A stretch of DNA of 59,183 nt, taken from positions 1 to 59,183 of the forward strand of contig JAIRXR010000010.1 in NCBI GenBank assembly GCA_031268175.1, read 5' to 3'. The notes beneath the pieces are model-generated. The model saw only the letters and a program-made list of their open reading frames with translations. It made no database searches and was not told the origin of the DNA. Source of the DNA: Puniceicoccales bacterium (GTDB lineage Bacteria > Verrucomicrobiota > Verrucomicrobiia > Opitutales > JAIRKQ01). Of this stretch, positions 52,348 to 59,183 are shown piece by piece. The first letter of the stretch is position 1; every line of letters starts with the position of its first letter. Made by a program: the position numbers and the translations under genes.

Positions 52348-52454
52348 GACGATTTGTTGCCAAAGCTTTTTGCGTTCAGTTTTCACTGGGCAATTTTTGT
52401 CCCAGCGAATTGCGACTTGCAAGGCGATGAATTATTCATTCCATCTCCGCCGGA

Positions 52455-52796
52455 ATGTGGCGCTTTATTCCGACGGTCGTGTTTTTTCTAGCGGTTGCCG
52501 CTGCACCCGATGCCCATGCACTTTGTGCTAGGGATCGCAGTCGCAACAATAGTTCCGTTCCGCGCACTGGAAACCCAACCGTCGTCTGCGGTGGCCGAAC
52601 AAGCTGCAAAGCATTCAGACGTCTAGCTAAAAAATTTAACGACCGAAACTCGAAATTTTCACCGGTAAAAAATTCACCGCAGCCATTGAGCGGCAACAAG
52701 CCACTTAGCATGCGACGGCTCAATGAGTTCCAATATAGGCGAACACACCCATCCAACCCGGGTATTCCGAGCCTACGTCCAGCCGCCAAGGAGTAG
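52455..52796 (+). CDS. Small secreted basic protein, 113 residues
   Basis: The signal peptide (MWRFIPTVVFFLAVAAAPDAHA) is clear, with cleavage expected after Ala22. The mature part is basic and rich in Arg, Asn, Ser and Pro (DRSRNNSSVPRTGNP, then RRLAKKFNDRNSKFSPVKNS), with three Cys that might form disulphides or bind metal. No family is recognised. It lies seven bases before the AddB-like gene, but secreted and nuclease genes have no evident link. Its coding status rests mainly on the signal peptide. Confidence 0.55.
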   Translation: MWRFIPTVVFFLAVAAAPDAHALCARDRSRNNSSVPRTGNPTVVCGGRTSCKAFRRLAKKFNDRNSKFSPVKNSPQPLSGNKPLSMRRLNEFQYRRTHPSNPGIPSLRPAAKE

Positions 52797-52802
52797 CGCC
52801 CA

Positions 52803-55577
52803 ATGGCGACCCATGTCACCGATTCAATTCAAAATCTCATCCGCGAAGGTGCCTTCGCGGGCCGCGAAACGCAGACGACGTTCGTCGCCAAAAGTCGCTG
52901 CGACATTTGGCACCTGAAGTCAGTGCTTTTAAAGTGCGGCGTTGGCACCGCGGCGATGCGTTTTCTAACGGCGGACGAGCTCCGCAGGGAACTCATGGCA
53001 GCCTTCGACGTGCGCGAAGAAATTTGCACCGCCGAAATGCTCAACCTGATCTTCGATGAAGTTGCTGGAAAAACGAGGGCGGATGACCCGTTGATACGTG
53101 CGCTAGTCGCCGGTAAAAATTCCACGCTACGGGCATTTCACGAAATCCTGTCGTCCGGCGCAAGAATCGACGGCATTTTGCCCCAGGCCATGCTTTCGTT
53201 CTTAGATGGCATTCGCCGGGAGATTTCAAACGGGGGCTTGGCACTCGAACCAGACTGCGACAGGCTGCTACTGGAGCTGTGCGATGTCAAAAACATCACG
53301 CTCGAAGGGCGGGTAATTTTCCACGGATTTTTGCCCTGCGACGGAAACAAGGTGCTGATGGAAGTTGCCACCAAGTGCTTCGCCGACGCCGACGCCGTGA
53401 TTTGCGACTTTGGAGATGCGGAGTTTGTGCACCTGTGGATGGGCACACTGGAAAAAATTTTTGGAGAGTGCGAACTCAATGTGTACAGCGACGATCAAAA
53501 GGCCAAATCTGTGGAAACGGTTTTCAAAGTCTACGAATCGGCGGTCGATGAGGTATGCGGCACATTCGGCGAAATTTTGAAAATTTTGGAAGAGGATTCT
53601 TCCGCCAGCGTCTGCGTGTGCTTCGGCAGCAACCAATCCGTCCACTTGCCGATGCTATTGGACAAACTCGAAGAAGCCGGCATAGCACACTGCGACCATA
53701 TTGGGCGAACGGCCGCCAGGAGGTCACACGAAATCGCGATTACGCTATGGGCTGAATGGCAAACGAAGAGGGACTGCCAAAACTTTTGCAGGTTTTGCGC
53801 GGAGCTACTTGCGAATTGCTCGATGGAAAATACAGAATTCGAAAGAATTATGGGAGATGTAACACTTTTGCAGGGCAAGTGTCTATCGGACAACTATGAC
53901 GTCTTACTGGAATTTGCCAATTTGAAAAATGTGCACTCCTTCGACGCTGTCGAAAAATACGACATTCACGGCGAAAAATTTTTCCTGGGGAATTTTTGTA
54001 AAAAATTCACCGCCGCTTTCGAGGATATTTTGCCGGCCAACGTTCTCGATGCCCTTAAGGAGCAGGGAAAATGCTGCCACTCCGGCAAAGTATTTTCCAG
54101 AAAAAATTTGGTCAGGTATTTCGCGGAATTCGCCACATTCGACGGACGATCATTTGCGCAGAGCACCGGCGGCAATGTCACCCTGCTAGCCGCGAACGAA
54201 GCCATTGGCCGCTCCTTTTCACACATTTTCGCCGTGGGAATGGATGCAAAAAATTTCGACAACTTCGGCGCCAACTCTTGGCTATGCGATGGGACAATTG
54301 AAAAAATCAACGGCGGTACGCTATGCGAAGATTGCGGCGGGACAACCATCCGCAGCTCGTGTAATTACCTGCTGTCCTCGGCTGGGCGAAAATACCTGCA
54401 GATAGCGGCATTCAACGACTTTGCCAGGCAGGGTAATTTGGTCCTTTCCTTCGCGAAGAAGGACCATTGCAATGGAGGCACGGCGCAATTGCCAGCAAAA
54501 ATTTTCAGCGCAATGCTCTACGAAGCCAGCGGCAAATTTTACTCACCCGAGGTAGAAAAACAGCTACTCGACTGCGTTGATGGCACGACGTTTCGCCGGT
54601 TTTATCGAACGCCAAGCGCCCTTTCAGCCGATGATATGAAAAGCGCAGTGAATTGCGCTGCTTCCTACTCCGCCAGGCACAACCTGTCCCTGAGCTTGCA
54701 CCCATACTGCTTCGGCGTAGACAGGAAGGCTGGCGTGAAATTTTCCTGCAAGTCACTGGAATACATACTAAAGAATCCACACGTTGGATTCTACGATTCC
54801 GTTCTCCGGCTTCCACCGATGCCATGGCAAATTACCCCGACTGACAAAAGGATCGCCGTCGGGTCGCTCGTCCACGAATTTTTGCAAATTTTCGAAGCCG
54901 GGAGCAGTTTCGTGCGAAAAATACCGACTGAAGCTTTCATTCGCAATGTGGATGTGCGCGCGCGGCGGCTGGTGGCACTGATGGAAAAGGCCTGCGCGGC
55001 CGCTGACGCAGCCGTACCAACGGACTTTGCGAGGACTGTGAATCACGCTGCCATTTTGGCAAAAAGATTGATTGCGCGCCTATTTTTAATTCCCAATTGG
55101 CAATCCTTTCGCAGCGAGTATATCCTGCCAAAAGATCTTTCCGTCAGTGTGTGTGGAGTGGAGTTGAAATTGTCCGGGCGGCTCGATTTTTTGATCAGCA
55201 GCGGAACCGCAAATGGCGACGATCAACTGCAATCCGCTGTCACCATCGTCGACTTCAAAACTGGCAACGACTTCGAGTTGACGGAAAAAAACATCAAATG
55301 GCACATGCAAAGATACGCGAGTCTTCAGCTGCTGCTGTACGGTCTAGCCCTAAAAGCCACCGGCTTCGCGCACGTGAAAATTCTAATTTTGAAACCCGAC
55401 AGCCCACAATCAAATTCCGCCATTTCCATCGATTACGCGATTGACATGGCGCAGGAACCGATGGCCAAATTGGCGAAAACAATCGAAACGGGGCTCATCG
55501 AAAGGCAAATTTTCGGAAAAACGGTTCGTTCATACTTCGCCCACAGACTGCCAACGGCGACTACCGATCTATACTGA
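52803..55577 (+). CDS. AddB/RecB-type PD-(D/E)XK nuclease family protein
   Basis: A 924-residue protein. The C terminus carries a RecB-family nuclease: GSLVHEFLQIFEAG (His), GRLDFLISSG (Asp), VTIVDFKTGNDFE (Asp-x-Lys) and ASLQLLLYGLAL (Gln-x-x-x-Tyr-like end). The N-terminal two thirds resembles the inactive helicase-like body of AddB but I see no Walker A motif. With the UvrD-like gene at 55561-57852 it probably forms an AddAB-like complex for processing double-strand breaks. The two genes converge and overlap by 17 bases. Start ATG at 52803. Confidence 0.72.
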   Translation: MATHVTDSIQNLIREGAFAGRETQTTFVAKSRCDIWHLKSVLLKCGVGTAAMRFLTADELRRELMAAFDVREEICTAEMLNLIFDEVAGKTRADDPLIRALVAGKNSTLRAFHEILSSGARIDGILPQAMLSFLDGIRREISNGGLALEPDCDRLLLELCDVKNITLEGRVIFHGFLPCDGNKVLMEVATKCFADADAVICDFGDAEFVHLWMGTLEKIFGECELNVYSDDQKAKSVETVFKVYESAVDEVCGTFGEILKILEEDSSASVCVCFGSNQSVHLPMLLDKLEEAGIAHCDHIGRTAARRSHEIAITLWAEWQTKRDCQNFCRFCAELLANCSMENTEFERIMGDVTLLQGKCLSDNYDVLLEFANLKNVHSFDAVEKYDIHGEKFFLGNFCKKFTAAFEDILPANVLDALKEQGKCCHSGKVFSRKNLVRYFAEFATFDGRSFAQSTGGNVTLLAANEAIGRSFSHIFAVGMDAKNFDNFGANSWLCDGTIEKINGGTLCEDCGGTTIRSSCNYLLSSAGRKYLQIAAFNDFARQGNLVLSFAKKDHCNGGTAQLPAKIFSAMLYEASGKFYSPEVEKQLLDCVDGTTFRRFYRTPSALSADDMKSAVNCAASYSARHNLSLSLHPYCFGVDRKAGVKFSCKSLEYILKNPHVGFYDSVLRLPPMPWQITPTDKRIAVGSLVHEFLQIFEAGSSFVRKIPTEAFIRNVDVRARRLVALMEKACAAADAAVPTDFARTVNHAAILAKRLIARLFLIPNWQSFRSEYILPKDLSVSVCGVELKLSGRLDFLISSGTANGDDQLQSAVTIVDFKTGNDFELTEKNIKWHMQRYASLQLLLYGLALKATGFAHVKILILKPDSPQSNSAISIDYAIDMAQEPMAKLAKTIETGLIERQIFGKTVRSYFAHRLPTATTDLY

Positions 55578-57852
55578 TCGGCGCATCTCCGAACAGTATC
55601 ATGCCCGAAGAAACCTCGTTCGCCGGTGAATTTTTTCCAAAAATTTCCGAATCGTCCACAATCAAAAGTTCGCTTTTGGCGCGCGTGCATGCGACGTACA
55701 GCAGGCGACACTCATTGGCGTACAATTTTTTCAATCGCTCATCCGCGGGCATGGATTTCACGGCGGCACCACCACTCAACTGCCGCCTGCGGAACATGAA
55801 CGGTAGCACGACAACCGGCCATTCGAGGCCCTTGCTCTTGTGGAAGGTGACCGTTTGCACGGCCAATGGATTGATTTTTCCGTCCTCCACCGACTCCGCC
55901 ATTTTTTCGACCAGAAAATTCTCAGCCTCGACTGAATTCATGCCACTGGCCTCCGCGCAGTAGCACAGTTCGATGGTTCGCTTTTCGGCGGCCAATAGGT
56001 TCGCTTCGGGGAAAATATGCAGGGCTTCAATTCGCTGAAAAATTTTGAAGAAATCCAGTATGCCCAGCAAAAATTTCGCCAGCGGAACGGCGTGCCTACC
56101 CGAACGCATAGCCGCAAAAGAGGCGTCGATGCGGGCACACTCCGCTGAATCTCCGTATTTGAAGTGGTTGATTATTTCCGTGCTTTTTATGCCAAAAATT
56201 TCGCGTAGGATACCGGCAAACTCCCTCCCGTCGGCTGAATTATTGACGTACTTTAGGCAAGCCGCCAGCCAGCGCACAGGATACGCCAGGTTGTCGTTCG
56301 CGCTGCTAAAATGCGTCTGCACAGCTGGAAACTCTTTTTCGGTCGCAAAGCATTGGCAAATGTCGAGGAGCCAATCCTTCCGCGGCGCTAGAATTGCGAC
56401 CTCGGACCATTCGCCCACACCGAAGTCGGATGGCACTTTCCCGAAAAACAATTTTGCCGTCTGTTCCGCAGAATGGCGCACCTCATCCTTCTTTTCACTT
56501 CCGCCATCGAACTTGAAAATTTTTACCGCACTCCGCTTACTACCGGGCTTCGAAGTGAGTGGAACAAATTTCACATCCGAAAAAATACTTGGAAATCTGC
56601 CGTTTACAAAGGCCGTAATTTTCTCCGGGCAGCGCATGGTGACCGAAAATGTCAGCGGCGTGGCGACACCGAATGCGGCCATGCGGTCATGCAGCTCCAC
56701 GTACAACCGCACATCGGTCCTGTCACAGTAAATTGATTGCTGCGGATCTCCGACCATGGAAAAGTGCCCACCATCGGGGAAATTTTTCCACCCGTCGGTG
56801 GCAACACCGCCGCGAAGGTTGGCCTGGGAAACGCCAAGAAGAAGCATGAATTGCTGCCAATCCGTGTCCTGGGCCTCGTCGAGGATGATGCGGTATGGAT
56901 CGTCTTCTATTTCGGCGATCACGGATGGATTTTTCAAAAGCTCGACCGCAAAATTGATTAGATCGTCGTAGCGCAATTTTCCAGTGGTCATGCGAAAATC
57001 CTCGTAGGCGCAGGCGATTTTGCGCACAAAAAAATTTGCCGACGTTTTCTTCCACAGGAGAAAATTTCTAAGCTCGCCCTTGCAAAATTCAACGAAGGCG
57101 CCGCCGCTGCAGATTTCGGAAAAATCCGGCATGGGAAAAAATTCTCCCCTACTCCTAAAGTCATCCCACTCGCGCAAAAGCTGCAAAAATTGCTGAATTC
57201 TCTGTCCGTTTGTCTTCCCTTCGTAGGCCAAAATACCGCCGATTGACACTGGTGGTGGATCACCAAGTTCACCGCATGCACGAACTTCACACGGGTTACA
57301 TTCCCTGGCGACGATTAGCAATTTTTCCGCGCTATGCGTGCACAAAAAGGCCGCGCGCGCGGCGCTCGGAATCACACGCAGCGCATCGCCAAAGCCTAGC
57401 AAAAATTTCGCCCAAATGGAATCCTCATTCTTCGCTATTTCAAAGTCATCGCGCAGTCCAAGTGCGGCGCAGTGTTCCTTCAAAAACTTCGACGCGAATG
57501 CGTGTATCGTCCCAAAAAACGCGAGTTCCGCACGCTCCATGCACGTTTTACGCAATAGTACGGCGCATTCGGTCACTTTGAAAATGTTGGCCAAAACACG
57601 ATCTTTGATTTCCTTGGCCGCTTTTTCCGTGTATGTTACGGCGACAAGTTTTTTGCACAGCGTTTTCTCTTCGGATAGCGTCCGCGCGTCGCGTAGGACG
57701 AAATTCGCTATTCTCTCCGCTATGGCGGTCGTCTTACCCACGCCGGCTGGCGCAATCACGGAGAAATTTCTCTCCAGGTCTTGCGCAAATGCATCGCGCT
57801 CTAGCTGGTCCGGCAACGGCATCGTTCGTGAAAATGATTCGAAAAGCTGCAA
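55561..57852 (-). CDS. UvrD/AddA-type superfamily I helicase
   Basis: A 763-residue helicase with the SF1 motifs: Walker A SVIAPAGVGKTTAIAERIA, the TYTEKAAKEI motif Ia-type stretch, FGTIHAFASKFL, Walker B IILDEAQDTDWQQF, motif III GDPQQSIYCDR, motif V TVTFHKSKGLEWPVVVLP and motif VI LLYVACTRAKSELLIV. It lacks the C-terminal nuclease domain of full AddA (about 1200 residues). In combination with the convergent nuclease gene it would make a split AddAB system in which only one subunit is a nuclease. The minus-strand end overlaps the partner by 17 bases. Confidence 0.82.
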   Translation of the reverse strand: MQLFESFSRTMPLPDQLERDAFAQDLERNFSVIAPAGVGKTTAIAERIANFVLRDARTLSEEKTLCKKLVAVTYTEKAAKEIKDRVLANIFKVTECAVLLRKTCMERAELAFFGTIHAFASKFLKEHCAALGLRDDFEIAKNEDSIWAKFLLGFGDALRVIPSAARAAFLCTHSAEKLLIVARECNPCEVRACGELGDPPPVSIGGILAYEGKTNGQRIQQFLQLLREWDDFRSRGEFFPMPDFSEICSGGAFVEFCKGELRNFLLWKKTSANFFVRKIACAYEDFRMTTGKLRYDDLINFAVELLKNPSVIAEIEDDPYRIILDEAQDTDWQQFMLLLGVSQANLRGGVATDGWKNFPDGGHFSMVGDPQQSIYCDRTDVRLYVELHDRMAAFGVATPLTFSVTMRCPEKITAFVNGRFPSIFSDVKFVPLTSKPGSKRSAVKIFKFDGGSEKKDEVRHSAEQTAKLFFGKVPSDFGVGEWSEVAILAPRKDWLLDICQCFATEKEFPAVQTHFSSANDNLAYPVRWLAACLKYVNNSADGREFAGILREIFGIKSTEIINHFKYGDSAECARIDASFAAMRSGRHAVPLAKFLLGILDFFKIFQRIEALHIFPEANLLAAEKRTIELCYCAEASGMNSVEAENFLVEKMAESVEDGKINPLAVQTVTFHKSKGLEWPVVVLPFMFRRRQLSGGAAVKSMPADERLKKLYANECRLLYVACTRAKSELLIVDDSEIFGKNSPANEVSSGMILFGDAPISIDR

Positions 57853-57982
57853 AATTTTTGCAGAAAATCAACTGCCTAGCCACATAGGATTCCCTTCCAC
57901 TGCCGGCAATGGTTATTTATTAAAAGATCGGCAAAAAGCATAAAAAAATAAAAAGATTGACAAACTTTGATAAGCATAATTT

Positions 57983-59104
57983 ATGGATCGCATGGAAAAA
58001 AGTCCTATTACTATTAATGTATCGAGAGATCAACTTATTTATCTTTCTAGTGATGAACCCAAAGATGATCACATAAAGATTTTAGGGATTCCCTTCAAGA
58101 TTGACACCGTCGGTAGCAACAATTACGTGCTGACTTCCACGAGGTCCATGACCTTATGTCAACGCACCGCCATCACTGAGGCAATCAGAGAGACCCGAAG
58201 TAATATGGTTGGCCTGCGGATGTTGGAGTGTGATGCTTGTGCCCATATGGAAAATATGAGAAATGCGGCATCGAACTTGGATATTGCTAAAGAGGCCGCA
58301 AAAAAATCAGAGGGCGAAGGGAACCTACGAGACCTACTACTCCCAAGACCGAATGGAAAAACGGACCTAGTACTCCAAAATAAAGAGCAGTATCTAGAAG
58401 ACATATACAAAGAATCAATAGAGATATGCAATCTTCTCACGGATGGAAATTTGGTAAAATTTGCTTATAAGCAAGTCACGTTATCTAACGGTCCTATTTT
58501 GCGTCTTGGAGTCATATGTGATGTCATTTGCGACCTGTATGAAGCAGCCGATTACGTTATGAACGTTTGCAATGCGGCGTACCAAATAAAAAAGGAAAAC
58601 AGAAGTGCCTTCACCGAAGAGGAATTTATTCGCTTCAAAATGGCCATGCATGCTGCTCGAATGGCAAGGATCCTCTACAGCATCGTGATAAAATTCCATA
58701 CCGACACGCACATTGAGTACTCTCGCTCTAGCCACGCGCGCCTTGACTCCCCTAGCTCCAGCATAGAGCTTAGGAAGAAGAGTTTGAATGCCAGTTTAGA
58801 GGAAATGTTCTACGCCAAATTTGTTAAGGATCTCGTCGAAAGCAACCCGAAAAATGCTGAGACATGTAAGAAAGTGTTTTCAAAAGATGAAAATTTCGTC
58901 AAAAATCTCTTAGATGGAACCATTCGTACCGATGCGGAAAAAGCCTACAAAGAACAATTTCAGCTGTTATTAGACGATCCTAAGGCTAATGTAAGCGATT
59001 ATCTTAAGGCCATACTAACCAATGATCCTGAGGTTCCGTTAGCCGTCGACCTAGCCGACGACCATATGGCTCAGTTAACCGACTTTTTTAGTATTCTGGT
59101 GTGA
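57983..59104 (+). CDS. Orphan protein, 373 residues
   Basis: No known family. The beginning is beta-rich and polar (PITINVSRDQLIYLSSDEP), the rest helical with Ala/Met-rich stretches (LRLGVICDVICDLYEAADYV, RFKMAMHAARMARILYSIV) and a charged end. No signal peptide or clear membrane segment is visible. TTGACA at 57957-57962 lies 20 bases before the ATG; a CATAAT at 57975-57980 is too close to serve as its -10, so the promoter is unresolved. Codon use looks like AT-richer genes in the accessory parts. The final 79 bases of the window after the stop show nothing recognisable. Confidence 0.6.
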   Translation: MDRMEKSPITINVSRDQLIYLSSDEPKDDHIKILGIPFKIDTVGSNNYVLTSTRSMTLCQRTAITEAIRETRSNMVGLRMLECDACAHMENMRNAASNLDIAKEAAKKSEGEGNLRDLLLPRPNGKTDLVLQNKEQYLEDIYKESIEICNLLTDGNLVKFAYKQVTLSNGPILRLGVICDVICDLYEAADYVMNVCNAAYQIKKENRSAFTEEEFIRFKMAMHAARMARILYSIVIKFHTDTHIEYSRSSHARLDSPSSSIELRKKSLNASLEEMFYAKFVKDLVESNPKNAETCKKVFSKDENFVKNLLDGTIRTDAEKAYKEQFQLLLDDPKANVSDYLKAILTNDPEVPLAVDLADDHMAQLTDFFSILV

Positions 59105-59183
59105 TTTTCGCCGAGAAATTTCGTACCATTTCCACTGCCGTGGTTGACCGGTCGCGTGGTCGGCCGCGGACGTGGAAAATCTC

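Noticed and set aside
1..59183. CRISPR arrays, insertion sequences or complete prophage
   Set aside because: No spaced repeats of 20-40 bases, transposase motifs (DDE, HUH) or phage structural gene runs were seen.

Overview
The window looks like a chromosomal segment of a Gram-negative bacterium of the Verrucomicrobia, probably Opitutae/Puniceicoccales-like and probably host-associated. This is an inference, with no database search behind it. It rests on four things: a 988-residue pseudopilin-like envelope protein of a style I associate with Verrucomicrobia; heptose genes for LPS (hldA, gmhB) with three GT8 glycosyltransferases; a MurC-MurB fusion; and several orphan or secreted proteins (macrodomains, an NlpC/P60-like protein, a two-lobed hydrophobic protein) that resemble host-interaction factors. 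Coding density is moderate and several genes are broken, which suggests ongoing reduction.

Layout. 1-4.7 kb is accessory: a YoeB-type toxin-antitoxin locus, a second diverged copy whose toxin is cut short, an AbrB/Doc-type pair, a likely phage terminase remnant, two orphan genes on the minus strand and a tRNA-like 3' fragment. 4.7-13.3 kb is housekeeping and envelope: a LysM lipoprotein, glyA, the pseudopilin-like giant, dxr and an MsbA-like exporter. 13.3-15 kb holds two macrodomain genes, one secreted. 15.1-18.0 kb is a TrpR/YerC-like regulator translationally coupled to a three-gene ABC importer of the TrpXYZ kind. 18.0-28.1 kb holds an NlpC/P60-like protein with Ser at the catalytic Cys position, infA, mnmE, tRNA-Asp, tRNA-Val, upp, two membrane genes that may be reduced proton-pump subunits, gmhB, mgtE, an unknown gene, exonuclease III, tRNA-Gln and an orphan response regulator.

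28.1-41.3 kb carries rpsO-pnp, a structured non-coding stretch, hldA with a truncated OleC-like gene, a XerC/D recombinase, clpP, three tandem GT8 genes, trpS and topB. 41.4-47.5 kb carries an internally duplicated membrane protein, an orphan, the giant pyruvate:ferredoxin oxidoreductase and a locus with nine AGAAG repeats that can switch reading frame. 47.5-52.3 kb has tRNA-Val, the murC-murB fusion overlapping murG, and a PPi-type phosphofructokinase. 52.4-57.9 kb has a small secreted protein and a convergent AddB-like nuclease / AddA-like helicase pair. The window ends in an orphan 373-residue gene.

Together the genes describe an anaerobic or microaerophilic energy metabolism (PFOR, PPi-dependent PFK), probable tryptophan uptake under a TrpR-like regulator, heptosylated LPS, and a set of possible effector genes. 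No CRISPR array, insertion sequence or complete prophage was seen. Product calls are from reading motifs by eye; no alignment or search was run.
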